Shown here piece by piece: positions 30,670-45,017 of a stretch of DNA of 64,000 nucleotides (positions within the stretch are counted from its first letter, which is position 1; every line of letters begins with the position of its first letter). A program made the position numbers and the translations under genes. Origin of the DNA: Oncomelania hupensis (Eukaryota; Mollusca; Gastropoda; Littorinimorpha; Pomatiopsidae); contig CM072516.1 of the NCBI GenBank assembly GCA_036898135.1, forward strand, positions 21,420,657-21,484,656, written 5' to 3'. The notes beneath the pieces are model-generated. The model had not been told where the DNA came from, searched no databases, and worked only from the letters and a program-made list of their open reading frames with translations.

Positions 30670-30972
30670 GTAGTAGTCGGGGTGTCGGATAGTGCAGTGG
30701 TTGGAGCACTCGCTACTGTGTCGAAAGTGAAGCACCGTCCGGTGCGGTTAGCACTTGGATGGGTGACCGCTAAGGCGTGCGTGAAGCGACAAATAACAAC
30801 GCCCCCAGTTGACTCAACTGTGACTGAGTACCTACCCTCTTGAGGGTGGGGAAGGCAAAGGCAGCGAGGGAGAGAGTTGGGCATCGCCCTCATTACGCTG
30901 GCCCAAGATAAGTGTGATCTCCAACATCACACTCCCCTACGGCCACAAGGCTATGGGACTACCTTTACCTTT
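30670..30972 (+). mobile_element. SINE with tRNA-like head and 5S rRNA-like segment (copy B)
   Basis: GATAGTGCAGTGGTTGGAGC gives a tRNA-like A-box region. At 30746-30770 the sequence GGTTA + GCACTTGGATGGGTGACCGC matches the 3' internal-promoter region (C box) of animal 5S rRNA at nearly every base. A conserved-looking body follows, ending GGGACTACCTTTACC and a T run at 30961-30979. No ORF. A combined tRNA/5S origin is inference from these two short matches. Confidence 0.65.
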
Positions 30973-30993
30973 TTTTTTTAAGTAGTAGTAGTA

Positions 30994-31089
<96 letters not shown>

Positions 31090-31429
31090 GTAAGTCTTCT
31101 AGTACGAATGCGCCCATGTGTAAAGGCCAAAGCTTGTCTAGCCGTATAGGCGGATTGGGTAATGTATTATTTGGCGACATTTACATTTATTCCAGGTATG
31201 CTAAATAAATGTGTAGAGTTAGCTGACTGCTGTGTACAGTGACGGTTTAATCAGGGGCCAGGTGCACAGTGCACCGAATGTGAATGTGACATAACATCGA
31301 GTCTAGTTGACTCTTTCGCTCTTTCCATAGACCAATCAAGGGGCGCCCAATGCTGGTGTTTCAATGTGTGGCACAGTATAAAAAATTGCAATAATAGTAC
31401 TGCAAGTGTCATTGACGAGGCATCGAGAA

Positions 31430-31505
31430 GATGAACGTTGGTACCTGGCCATGACACCGTAACCATTGATGAACGTTGGTACCTGGCCATGACACCGTGA
31501 CCATT
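31430..31505. repeat. Two-copy 38-bp tandem repeat (copy B)
   Basis: Counterpart of 1769-1844. Confidence 0.85.
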
Positions 31506-33728
31506 GTGGTGCCTCGATCTGAGTCCATGCTGATGGGACTTCCGCTATCGTACAGACATAAGTTGAAACTTTAGAATGATTTGTATACAATTCACTATAC
31601 ACTGATTGGACAGAAGCAGAGAGCGTGCGTCACAACTCCCCGCATTGAAATACTATTGGTCGTATTTTCAGTCACAATTATTAGGAATGATTTATGAATT
31701 ATAATTCCGGGCAGCAAATTATGTTTATTGCGGTATATTATAGTACAATTGCTTGTTCCGAGATTCTGGCATAGTTGCAGGCACCGAATTTCTCCAAATA
31801 TATCACATTGTGTGTGTTCTTGTTTTGATGGGGGGTTTTCCCCTTAAGAAATAGGACTAAGGAACTCTGAAAATGATTAGTAATTTCATACAGTTCGTTC
31901 GGCATCATTCAACTATGGCTTTCTTTTATCAATCTACAAGATGTTTTTGTCCTCTACAACCTTTTGGTAAATTAGATCTGGTTGTTATTGTGGTTTTATC
32001 CCCGAGTAAAATCCTATTAATTTGGGCTTGTGCATTCCGGGACTTGGGTTATCTACGTTTACAACGTGTTTATTCAGGTTTTGTGCATTTTCCTACTATC
32101 TCGTTGCGTTGGGGGGAGAAGGGGTGAAGAGGGGGGAAGGAGAGAGGTTTAAGCCAAATGCGGATCGCGTGCTGTTTGATTTTGCCAGCTTCTTTAAAGC
32201 TAACAGCCACTATTAGCGTGCCAAATGAATCTAGCTGCTAGCTTCACTCACACCCTGATGCATTTTACGGATGATAAGGATTTGAAGGTAGAATGAAACT
32301 ACACGGAGTGTGCTTTAACAGTTAGGTGTTAGGGCATGTCATGGCCACAGTCATTTTTCATTATGAAGAAGAATCCTTTCGCTTGCTTCTTCTGCCTGCG
32401 CACCTTTTGTTTTCCCTTCTACAAGTTCTAGACAAACAGCAGCATAGAATAACACTCTAACACAGAAAATCGAGCAAGTAATGTCTTGTAGTACACATGA
32501 CTGCAGTGGTGTGAGCGGCATCTAATTGATAAAATACTGCACGGGATTGATAGATAGGTATATTATCTCCCTTACCTCCTTCCAGCGGCTTCAGTTTAAT
32601 GGATGTAACTATAAGCTGAAGAGAGAGAGAGAGAGAGGGGGGGGGGGGTGGGGCTGGGTGTGGGGACTACACCCCAAGTGGGGAATTAAACCCTAAATGT
32701 GAGCACCGCAGGAAGAACTAAAAAGCACCCCAAAACGCGATGAAACGAAAGCGGGAAGATTAAAAGAACAAAGCAGGATTATTAGGTAGAAAGTTAAATG
32801 GAATATTAGGTGTATATTATACTTTCTGTCATTCACTTCATTCTTGCAGTATTTCTCCCCTTCCTGCTTGCGCAGTAAGCATGTGTGCCGACGTCTGTGG
32901 ATGGTCATGCTATACAAGACTGCAAGCTCTCATTCAACATTTTCAACAGCTGTATTTTATTGAAGCTGAAACAGAAATTTGTATCAAACTTGATGAAAAG
33001 AAAGCGACCAAAAAAATAAAGAACAATGTAGGCAAGGCACACATTTTAAACACCGGAAATTAAAAAAATCTGTAGGCTGGCAAACAACAATCTAGCCAAC
33101 AATCTGGCAAACAAACAATGTAGCCAACAACACACAAGTGCATGTAGTGAGGAATAAACACTGCAACGTAATGCCAGCAGAAAGTAAATTATGCACAATT
33201 TGATGGGAAGAAAGCAACAAGATTAAAAGACAAAGCAGTTTCTGTTTTAAGTAATAGATGAGGTATGAGCTAAGCCTGTTTTGGCTGATTCAGGCTGAGT
33301 TTCAGAGACTGTAGAACTTTAAGCCTGAAACAATAACTGTGTGGGCGCACACGCTTCAGGCCTTAAATTGCACAGGGTAGCGGTAAGCCCCTAAACTACA
33401 GCGGCGAAATTGCCCCAGGTAAATAATCTTATCCAACGCTGCTAATGAGACGATCCTTACGAGATTATCTGCCCAGAGAGCTGAGGCACGTGCGCAACTC
33501 CTGTATGCACATTGCGGGATCGTTGGAGGAAAAATGAAAGGAGCCTGTGGCGGGTCATAAGAATGAAGTGTGTGAAAGAAGGGATTGGGTTGAGGGCGAT
33601 TAGGATTTAGGTGGGGAAAATTTTGGAAAAGGAGAGAAGAAATAAACGAGAGGAGAACAGAAGATGGATTTGGTTTATTTGTTTGGTTTTTTTTTTGTTT
33701 GAGAAATACGTAATGGAGGAAGGAGAGA

Positions 33729-33860
<132 letters not shown>

Positions 33861-34876
33861 GACGATCTAATTTCAAAATAAAGAATGAAACATACGCAAA
33901 GAGAAACAGAGGCAAGTGATCAAACAAAGATCTTGGGAAGTAGTTTAGAAAGTTCTTTGAAATAAATACCGGGGGAAAAAAACCTCTGAAATAAACCAAA
34001 GAAGAAAGGAGAGAAGAAGAAGAAGAAGAAGAAGAAGAAGAAGAAGAAGAAGAAGAAGAAGAAGAAGAAGAAGAAGAAGAAGGGGCAAGAATAGGAAGCA
34101 GCAGGAGAATCTTGAAAGCCGTTCAGACATAAACAGAAAAACAGACTCACGCACCCACAGCGCACCTCAGTTTCACCCCCAAGAGCTACAGCTGCACATC
34201 AGCTTCACCCCCAAGACCTACAGCTGCACCTCGCCCCACCCTCCCTTAGTGTCTTTGGCGTCTTATCCAGGGTTACGCATGATTGCGGTTTGAAAGGGGT
34301 AGAGAACAGAAGGAGGGGGGTCTCTACCTGATTTAGTGGGGCCTTAAGTCTACACTGAGTGGCTTACATCGCACGCAGGTAGCATGCAACTTAAGGAAAC
34401 TAATCTCTGCCTTATGTTTTTAACTTGTTAAAAAGACAAGAGGTGGCGGATATAGGAGCTAATTTGAGACTGATATTGAGGAATTTGAACTTCACTTTAT
34501 AAGCTGCGGTTTGATTTTTTTTTCAACGCACGCATGATTTTACGCCCAAAAGGGCTCAAACGCCTGCACATATGCACACACCACAACACAGCACACGCCG
34601 CATGCAGGCACGTACACACAACATCACAACATGCCCCGCATGCAAGCACATGAGCACGCACGCCGCATTACATATGCAAGCGGCAAGCATTTTCTCATAC
34701 GTATATTCACAAGTATAATATATACACACACAACCAAATACGCACACACACACCCATACGCACACACACACTTGTTTAGACCGCGTTGTTATGACTTTAA
34801 TGAAACGCCACATGCGTTGTGTTGACAATGGGTAATATTTTGTCCCCTTTTTTAAAAGTACTTTTAAGTCTTCTCA

Positions 34877-34987
34877 CGCTAATCCTAAAAGAACCCTAAC
34901 TCTAAAGGAACACTCTTTAACGAGGTCCGTCAAAACAACGTACGTAAATTTTTAAAGGTACGTCAAAAGAACGCCGTCTAAACATAA
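34877..34987 (+). repeat. Dispersed repeat family, member 1 (copy B)
   Basis: Counterpart of 5201-5311, apparently unchanged. Confidence 0.6.
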
Positions 34988-35561
34988 TCACAGATGTACA
35001 CATACTACCATCGTTTTGAACTGCATTGAATTCTCTTTCTGTACATACACACTAAGCTAAGCATACATTTCACAAACTCAGCCATCAGCTTTCGAATCTG
35101 TGGATTAAAAAAAAATCATTTAGTTTTCCAGCTATCGAATCTTTTGATCTCGGTCAGCCTTTTGGATAAAAATTTGCACAATCTTTTCCGCTCTTCTCTG
35201 AGTCAGAAAAGAAAAGTTGTTCTACAGTTAGTTTTGGAAACTATCGAAGTCTGCTTCTTCTGTTGTCCAGTTTTGCATGTGGGCCGCATACAAGCGCCCA
35301 ATCAAGATACAAGATAATTTATTGCCAAGTGAATAATACACAAGGAAAGCATTTGGTCAACGTTGCAGCACCACACACAAAGCACACATAAAACTTAGTG
35401 AACAAGTTGACAGCAAGTCACAATAAAAGGATAAGAAGATTAAACTCATAAACAGATGAACTGTACACAAGGACAAATACATAGTTGCTAGTCAACACAC
35501 ACACACACACGCACACAAACACACACACATATTGCTAAATTCTGACCATCCAGTTTGCACA

Positions 35562-36407
35562 CTTCCTCCATTCGTTCGTTCGTTCGTTTCGTTGATTAGA
35601 TTAACGTCCCCGGACACTTTCGCGTATATGGGACTTGTTGAAGACAGGTAGAAAAGATGGTTCCCGATGAGGGTAGTCGAAGATGATGACCGTTATGGAC
35701 AGGTCGCAAGTTGAGTAGACCGTTATAGACAGGTCGCAAGTTGAGTAAAATGCCGTGATGAAAGGCGCGCAAGGTGGATGGATCGCCGTCGTCGCAGCGT
35801 AGAGGGGCGAAGAGGTGTGGCACTGAGCCATACGAAGAAGGAAGTGAAGGCGAACACGGGGAAATACTGGCGTTGCCGCACAACTGCAGTCCGAAGATCG
35901 CCACTCTCCACAGATGTCCCCAATGTCGCCCTAGTGTAGTAAAAGTATGAAAGCTGCCTGGGAAAGCGCGACGGTCAAGCCACGACGAGGCGCGCATTCG
36001 CCGCAGCCCTTCCGCTGCTCAGTCGAAGGAGCTGTACCCGAAGAAAATGAAGATTGAAGTATGTGTGGAGTATCGTATCGGAATCTCCTTCCGAGTGCAA
36101 GCCCTGGAACGTTCTCGACCGCAGTGCCCCATGGCAAGAATCAGCGGGAGTCATCCAACGAAGACGACAGCGCACCCAGTCGGTCTGAACGCCTCCTGAA
36201 GCGCTAATGGGGCTGCCACCCCCACGAACAGTCCTGCCACGACTGTCGGACCACCGCGCTTGTGACTGCCAAATAGCCCACGGACCGCCGCAGTGTAAAA
36301 TGCAGGTCGGCTGACCGCCGCAGTGGTAATCGCAGGTCGGTTAGGCTAGAGACCGCCGCAGTGTTAAACGCAGGTCGGCTGCAGTCGCTGGCGCCTTCCT
36401 CCATTCG
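35562..36407 (-). mobile_element. ~820-bp GC-rich retroposon with 13-bp TSD (copy B)
   Basis: Counterpart of 5884-6730. The duplicated CTTCCTCCATTCG lies at 35562-35574 and 36395-36407. Confidence 0.65.
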
Positions 36408-37649
36408 ACCTCGTGTTACTTTTATATTAGCACGCATGTGCGCAGAGTAGGCCTACTTGTACGAAACTAGCCCTGACACAAAGTTACTAGCTTTCACTAC
36501 AAACATGGCTTCAACAAATGTATGGGGGACTAAAAAAATTTTTTTTACTTATGTAATAAAAAGTACTTTATTTGAAAGAGCACACTAAACCAAGTAAAAT
36601 AAAATAAAAAATCAAGTGATTATCTTTATTAGTTCCAGAGATATTAAGGATAATGTGGTAATCGTAGCGTTCGGTATTATATTTGTGCACGAGCGGCATA
36701 CTTTGAGTGCACTCTATGCAACCAACAGTCAACACACATTGCTGGGGTTTTGTTTTCTTGTTAAGAATGTGGTGTGACATAGAATACAATAAAAACCTAT
36801 GTGATTGTGAGAATGGCATACAAGTGACAGGTGGATAAAAATGGTCAAAAACTCAGTTTCAATGCTGCACAAACAACACGAACATGCATTTTCAAGAGGC
36901 CAGCACACAAATATTAAAAGAGTTACAGTCTTGAAACTGAAGATATGTAATACAGTACATACATAATATTCATGTAATTTTTTTATTCTGTAATGGTCAA
37001 TTAGATTTTGAGTTACTAAGCAGCTAGGAAGCCCTTTCATTCAAATTTGTTAGGCGGAAAAAGCACATAAACTGAACATAATGTTACTAAAGTAGCAATA
37101 TCTCCAAAACTACTGGATATACTTAGCTGAAATTTTACTATGTTATTGACAACAACCAAGGCTACATACTAGCATTGCAAACATGGCTAGAAAACCAAAA
37201 TACAAAATTATATTTGTCCAAATATGCGGGATTTAGTGTGTAAAAACGTAGCGTAAAGTGGATAAAATAGCAATATTTTCAAAATTAAAGCACCCACAAA
37301 CCTCAAACTTTACAAACTAGTAAATAACAACAGTCCGTATAAACAAATGCTTAGAGAAGTTACCACACCATGACAGACTTGACCTGGCTGAAACAATTAA
37401 AACTTTCTCAGGAATTTGTTATTATTACAGTTAAGAATCTTGTAGCTATGACTTTTTTTCAAAACAACCGCATGCATATTTACACATGTGAATCAAATGA
37501 TAAAATTAAAAAATGGCTAATTCCACAAAAGTAGTTGTGGTAGGTAGAATGTCAGCACAAGTTATTTAAGAAATTTACACACACAAATAGCGTCTGGCTT
37601 CACAAGATGCAACAACGCTAATCAAATAAGAATAAGTTATGTACTGAAA

Positions 37650-38362
37650 CTACACATTTACAGGATGTAACGCATTTACACACAAAGCAAATGTCTTCAA
37701 CAACCAAAACTTATCAAAGAACATATGGCAAAAAGCCTCGTACAAAAGTGCATAGAACTTTGCATCAGCCAAGACCCAAATTCTTCCATTTGTAGAAGTC
37801 AACGGCAAGTCCACAGTCAGAACGAACTTGCTGCTGACTGTGTCCTTGTCCGGTCTTGAGGACCACTGGTATGCATCATTTTTCACATTACTTCGCTGCA
37901 GAAATGTAATTCGGGCCAGATCTTCAGACAACATCTTCTCTATTTCTCCTACAAACCAGTCTTCCTCATACTCCACTAAAACCGATGTCCCAGGGGCAAC
38001 TGATGTGAAGGACACCTGACTTTCTGTCAGTGATGCCAATGTATCATTTATCTTCGCATGCAACTCTGCATCTTCTCTCTTATCGTTGTCAGCCTCCTCT
38101 CTCTCGTTGTCATCCGCCTTCTCTTTCTCGTCGTCATCCGCCTCCTCTCTCGTCGTCAGCCTCCTCTCTGTGAATTATGTCGACCGCTGCCTCTTGTGGT
38201 TCCACTGGCTCCTCGTGCCCTGGTCTTGCTTGTCTTTGCAGAAAGGCCTTGAGGGTTTTTTTAAGGTCAGCAAGCTTGGCAGAGGCCTTGAGCAGTGGTG
38301 ATGCCTCTTTCCTCTCCCTGACTTCATAAGGGCTTGTTTCATCCTTTGGAAGTGGGCATCAT
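37650..38362 (-). pseudogene. Frame-damaged exon 2 of an unnamed gene (copy B)
   Basis: Less damaged than the A copy. From the acidic run (about 38140) to the stop at 37650 the minus frame is open, giving about 160 codons with the barrel-like VLVEYEEDWFVGEIEKML segment and GRIWVL. No ATG precedes this frame until MLSEDL, so the start must come from an upstream exon or from the damaged 5' part. The upstream KASAKLADLKKTLKAFL segment is joined only through a shift in the acidic repeat, and DDAHFQRMKQAL through another. The acceptor is at 38362/38363. Confidence 0.45.
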
Positions 38363-39048
38363 CTGGAGGAGGAAACAAAGTTGACTTTAAAAAACAGTAA
38401 CCCTATCTCCTACATATATGTGCTGTTTCATCATTAATAGTTCTAAGGATTGCAAAATAATAACATTAGAAAAGTCCTTATAGTTATAGATTAGCTGAAA
38501 TTTACAAATATTAATTCACAAGTCCCAGTCTTAGAAAACAAATTTTAATTTTAATTAGTCCAATAAACCATTGACTAAAGTGCTTATATATCGAGTAAAT
38601 TTGTCTAAACAATCTTGATATTGCATTTAGTGACAAGTGTGTGGTCTACATCAACTACACCTACTAGGCTAGCTTGTAGCTTTGTTGATGACAGTAGGGC
38701 TATTCTCGAACTATCACAGTATCAGCAGCCACTTCCGGTTTGAGGTAGCGTTGTATTTTTACAATATTAATAGCCATCCTTGAAAATATACGTTTATAAA
38801 TACAGCTTAGGGTTAAAATAAGTAGGCTAATAATCTTTCACATTATAGTGGTTCTATTACTTTTTTTTGCCCAAGAAAAATTACAAGTCGCGCGAAGTTG
38901 CAGTCGTTCTAACATGCTTGCTGTTAACAAACGTGAGACGCTTCACTCGGAAAACCTGCTACAACTATTTTAATTTCTTCTTTCATCTAACACTACGAAC
39001 TGTTGTAGACACATAAAACAAACAGCAATAAAGAAATGCAGTACTCAC

Positions 39049-39128
39049 CAAGAATAGCCTTCATACCGAAGATAAATCGAAGAAAAACATTCACCGGTAT
39101 CGTTCACAGAACACAGGCGCGTAGCCAT
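39049..39128 (-). CDS. Putative first coding exon, minus-strand gene (copy B)
   Basis: Identical in layout to 9373-9452: ATG at 39128, 26 codons, then TTG|GTGAGT. The CCAAT box is at 39178-39182. Confidence 0.4.
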
Positions 39129-39857
39129 GTTCTTCGCTGAACTTTGGCGTTCAAAACGGACCGGGTAGTTCGCTTTGATTGGCTCGCGCAACGCGATGTC
39201 ATAAATATTAAATAATTCCCTGAGACCATTAAAAACGTACAAAAACAAGCTTTCTATCGCATCTTTTTTATATAATTTCAGTTCAGTAGAAAAAACGGAT
39301 ATCTTCGTTCAAAAATGTCCCTCTTGTTTACACGTCATTTTAACCAATTATTTCGTATTTACATTTTTAAAAAATTATACGTGAATAAAGGGTAGAGTTC
39401 TGTGTGTTTGACCGATCTAATTTGCATGTTGCGAATGAAACCGGTTCTTCTCTCTGTGGAAATTTCCAAACGTGCTCTCTGTTCGTCGCCGAGGTTAGTG
39501 GCTGCGGCCAGCGACATGCGTTGCCAAAATCTCAATCGGATGGCTTAGATTTAGCACTAGTGTTAATTTAATAAGTAACACAGTGATTTAGACAACAGAA
39601 AGCAACACACAAAGAACAGATCTTTATTGAGAATATTTTTTGTACACTATTTATGAACATTTTCTACTGTAAAACGTCAAGTGAAAATCGAGTTCTAAAG
39701 GCCAGAAGACCGCTTTCCCGGCAGGCTTACATAGAGGCTGCCAAACATTTTTTTAAAATCTTTTTCTATTATATCATAGATGCGAATAGACGTTAAATAA
39801 AATAAATAAATAATACATATTAGCTTTTTTCTTCTCAAAAGCTATGTAGTTAGCTTT

Positions 39858-40067
39858 CTCAGTTAAGTCCTATCCTATCCTATTCCGTAACTCGGAGGTC
39901 GTGGGAGCACCACAGATTTTCGTTTAACCAGCGTACTCCATCTTTCCCTGTCCTCAGCAACCCTGATTGTTTCGCTCAGTGTCTAACTAGTCCATTCTCG
40001 AATGTTACCCTCCCGCCTCTTTTTCGGTCTCCCTCTTCTTCTACCTCCTTGCACTGCTCAGATAAGT
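39858..40067 (-). mobile_element. 3' stub of the RTE-like LINE with TSD (copy B)
   Basis: Counterpart of 10184-10392. The insert is 39869-40056, with CTCAGTTAAGT and CTCAGATAAGT outside it. Confidence 0.85.
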
Positions 40068-42124
40068 GTTCTTTAGTAATTATTGTTTATGTCCGCAAAA
40101 ATAATTCATTTTGTAACCGTCAGCGTTTTTATCAGATTCAGAATAAATATGTTCACAGATTTATCCTCCCCTCCCTCTCCAAACTATCTATGGCTCATAC
40201 TCACAGCAATTGTCAATGAAAAGAAATTGTTTTACCTCAATTGATAAATTGAAGCCCTTTGTTAAATTTCAGAAGGCTACATGACGCGTTGAATCTTGCG
40301 TCGAATGATAAACATGTTTTTCGTAGTATAATATTATTGTTGTTAACAAGCAGACAAACGACATGTCCATGCAAGGAAATCGGTACCTTGGAAAGGTTTT
40401 GATGTGTTAAAAAGGCCAGATGAGAAAAGATAAAATTTGGCATTCGGAGAAACCTTCTTCAGCACCTTGCTATGTATACACGTTAATTATTAAATGGGTC
40501 AGTTAAGCTACATGTTACGCTGACTCTGGTCCCACGTTATCGAATACAGTTATGATTATACCTGCTGTGCAATGGTGATCGTCCATTCTTTGCATTCAAA
40601 GCGATGGTAAAGTATCCTTAAAGTTAAAAACTAATGTAATCACTGTTAATGTAAAATTATCAGCATTTGGATTGTTTAAAATTATTTTGTTGTATTCGGT
40701 TATGGTGATAATAATTCCTACGGATTATTTTAACTGTGCTCGTTTCGGTTATTCTTACTGATTACTATGGTTGGCTTGTTTCTTACTCAGATTATTGAGT
40801 CAATTCAACACATGGGTATCACCCCTTTCTCTCTGGTATCACCCACGACGAAGAATTCCCACAGCACAATAGCATGTCAGAAAATGTATTAAAACAAATA
40901 ATTATCATTATTAAACTAGTTCTAATGAAAGTTCATTCATGGTGGTTTTCTCCCTGTGTTGGTTATGTTTTCTATTCACGTGGGTGCTTATTTCATTCCA
41001 GTTGTACTAAGTCAAGTTCATTTAAGGTGGTTTCTTGTTTTGTTGGTTATATTTTGGCCATCGCTTTGCGGGTTCTAATCACAATCGCTTTGCGGTTTCT
41101 TACTTCTGAGTTAGCTTTGTTTTATATCACCCACCTACCACTTGTCACGGGAGTTTTATGGGTTAATGGGCTCTGCACAATGGAATGCTGTAACCCTCAC
41201 GCTTTATCCGATGGGAACCGCTAGTGAGTCACCCTGTGGATTACTTTAATAAATTTATTTGTTTAGCTCGGTCTGTGTTAAGGCTGGGGTTCAGAGATAG
41301 ATAGAAAAATGGTAAAAGATCACTGTCACACTAGCTTTCACACGGCTATGAATCATATGTAGTCCAGCCACTTGATAACAGTTAAAAATCACACATTTAT
41401 TTCTTCTACTCTATACAAGATCTTCGATGTACTAATCTACCTTAAACTGTCATAAGTCAATGCAAATAATTCGATCGCTTATAGTCTATGCAGCTGTTAT
41501 GTCTTCATCGGGCACTGGCTGCTAGATTTCATGAAGATTGGACTACTGTGGTCCGTTTTACTACAGTTCTGAAGAGTGGACTACTGTGGTCCTTTTGCTA
41601 TCAGTTTGGGTGCACTTTTGCTTATGCACTTAACTGCAGTATGGTGTGTTTGAAGTCCTTCGTTGAGGTAGCTTCTGGTACACGATGTGTCGTCGTGTAG
41701 TTTGGTCCCTTGCTACGCTGTGGGGTCTTGCAGGGGGTTTCCAGGGTTGCTCCCTCAGTCTTGTGCTATAGGGGCTAAACAGCCAACTTGGTTTTCCTGT
41801 GGAGTTGGGCGCACGGGATAGCTCGCCTGCTCGTCTGTTTGACAAAGTCAGGCCTCGTGGCTACTTGAGTGAATTCTAAAATTCACAAGTCCTGTTTCCT
41901 GGTCTATGAGTGAAGATAGTTCTCTGCTCCGGTCTAGCTGTGTAGACTTCGGTATCTTTCGTAGCACTGACTTAAGCTATGCTAAGTTTTGACCCAGTCA
42001 GAACCGGCTCTAACCGCTCTGCCTGCGTCCCATTGGTTAAAACTTTCAGATTCAAGGCCCACAGTGCTGACGTCACTAACTGCCTGCGTCAAGCTCGCAG
42101 TGTGTGTACCTCCTAGGGAGGTAC

Positions 42125-42701
42125 CCTATATGCCACGGGCCCTATATGCCACGGGACCTATATGCCACGGGCCCTATATGCCACAGGCCCTATATGCCAC
42201 GGGACCTATATGCCACAATCGCTTAGTTCTCTTTAAAACGTGCTTTTACCTTGAAATTTGCACACTGCAAATCATCCATGAGTTATATATGTATTGTAAT
42301 ATTTGTCGGCTCTCCCAGAATACAACTGAAAGGTACTATAAAACTATGTACTAATGGCTGTAAGTTAATTTATTAGCTGGTCAATGGTTTTTTTACAAAA
42401 TGTTTCATGTCAATTTAACAACATAGCATATTAGGTAGCCATGTCACCATCAAGTAACATTTCACGTAATAGGTAGCCGTGGTGGTGAACTGCTTAAGTC
42501 GCCTTTTCACAGGCAGGTAACCATTCACATTTAGGTCGCCTGTCGTAAAAATGGGTTCAAAATTAAGTAGCAGTTCACAAATATGGTTAAGTAGACATTC
42601 ACATTATAGGTAGCCGTACAAAATACTAGGTAGCCATTTCACAGTGATTGGCTACCTAAATGGTATTTAGGTCGCCAAACCTGTGGAAATAAAGGTTCAC
42701 C

Positions 42702-42738
<37 letters not shown>

Positions 42739-42880
42739 GCACGTGGCATATAGGGCCTGTGGCATATAGGTCCCGTGGCATATAGGTCCCGTGGCATATA
42801 GGTCCCGTAATAATAACAGCACGTGGCATATAGGGCCTGTGGCATATAGGTCCCGTGGCACATAGGTCCCGTGGCATATA
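42125..42880. repeat. Inverted pair of 16-bp minisatellites (copy B)
   Basis: Counterpart of 12449-13203. Unit numbers and the two-block structure on the right are the same. Confidence 0.75.
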
Positions 42881-44242
42881 GAACCCTACCCTACCTCCTA
42901 TACTGTAATCGGCTGCTGTGTAATACTCTAACTTTCTAAAGTTACAATGACTAAACAAGGCTAAATAGTAAATAGGCAGGGTAAAACCAGTAATCTCGTC
43001 ACACCACTGATGTAAAAGGGCTGGGTCCGGAGAGAATACAAGCCGATGTCGTGGTTAATGTGTCTAATTCAAGGATAGGACTGAGCTACCGAGTAACGGG
43101 TCAAGAACTACTGTAGACTACAATAGGCAATTGAGGCTTTATAATGTGTTAAAAAGTTCAAGATAACATTACTAATAAATTTGTCTTATCTTATCTTATC
43201 TTATTTTATCTTATCTTATCTCATCTTATCTTATACACTGCTTGTGGAAATCTGTGTGGGTGTGGCTTTCTGAATGTTTAACAACGTAAAAGCATTTTCT
43301 GGGCCGGGTGCAATGTTTATTGCTGTCTCTTGCCTGAATCAAATCTACATTCGAATCTAACATTTAAATTTTATATTAATATAATTATTAGTGTTTTGGC
43401 GTCTTTTATGTTATATTTGGCCAGTGTTTTACAATTGAAAACGATCTGTTTAACAAAGGTATTTTATTAAAATGTGTGCTGTTAGGATTATGTTTCTTCT
43501 TTTAGTAAAATCTAAATTCTGGATTTAGGTTATAGTACTTGGCTATGCTTCCTCCCTCCCTCCCTCCTTCCCCCCCCTCCCATTCTCCCCCCCCTTTCAT
43601 CCCCTACCCATTCTAACCCGCAGATAAAGGAAAAGTCGTTTGGCATGTCATTGGCTACAAATGCACTTACGTTACGATGGTCTTAACTTCTTTAATTGAC
43701 TATCAGTTACAGCTAAGCCTTTAAAGTCCTGCACAGTAAACGTTCAACGTTCGACTTTTACATATTCAGTCGCTTATCGGTGATAGCTGCGTTTTCGTGT
43801 TTGTTTTTTATATTATTATTCTCTTATTTTTATCGCCTGCAGTTAATGCTTGGCGATCAAGGTCGCCCGATAATTTAAGCAGTTTTCAGAATAATGCTTT
43901 TTGTCAAGTTGGAAGAAAGCCATTAACCGTTGGTCGTTTGTTTTTTTCGGAGACTTGAGGAATATAAAACTATATTTAACGTCGAATATCATTGACTGTA
44001 AAGTTCCGAGCCTGTGCCTGCAAAGTCCTGGAGTAGTGCACTTCCCCTCTTTGCTGTAGACGTCAGAATAAGACGTAACAAAATTTATTCATCCAAGAGT
44101 TCACATTCAAAAAGTTGCTTCCGGCCATACCAAAAAAAGAAGAAGAAAAAAATAATGAGTATGATAATTATCTTTCTATAACTGGTGCTTTTAAAAAACT
44201 AAAAAAAAAAATAAATAAATAAAAAAAATAATAATTAAAAAA

Positions 44243-44335
<93 letters not shown>

Positions 44336-44621
44336 TTACTATAAAATAACATGGGCGAGTTAAAAGATTAATGCTGCTGCTTGATATGATGATCAGAGAT
44401 GCAACCGCAAAAAAAAAAATAAGAAGAAATAAAAAAAAAATAAACATAATAATACTAGTGCTTAGTATAATAATAACAGCTTACCAAAACATAGCATAAA
44501 GGTGACTGCTGACTCTTGAAATAATGATCAGAGATGCTTGTAACACTTGTAAGTTTCTGATAGCTACATTCAAATAAATATGGCTCAACATGAATATTTT
44601 TCTCTTTTAGAGAAGTATGCT

Positions 44622-44784
44622 TATATTGACTTGTCTTCGGTGTTCCTCAGGGGTCAGTTCGAGGCCCTGTTCTATTCACCCTTTACGCATCACCTCTGTC
44701 TCAGGTTATCCAAAAAAATGACACTTTTCACCATTTCTACGCAGACGACGCTAAATTTGGTCAAGGTCGGTTCAGTAGTAGTTG
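44622..44784 (+). pseudogene. CR1/Jockey-type RT remnant (copy B)
   Basis: Counterpart of 14945-15107, with the same lost base before GVPQGS. Confidence 0.75.
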
Positions 44785-45017
44785 AGGTAATGGCTTTCAA
44801 CGGACAGACCGACTGACAGACCGACAGTTGCCTCGTTCTGATTCCCGACTATTTCAAAGTATCTACAGATAAGTCTGTAAATACAAAAATAATGTCTGAG
44901 AATCTTAAAAGATAATTTCTTCTTCTTCGGTAGTGATCAGCCACAATCAGTATAATTGATTCCTTTGCGGCGGCTGGGGTTGGTTCGGTGGGTCCGGAAT
45001 GCGTGAATTCGGCTAGA

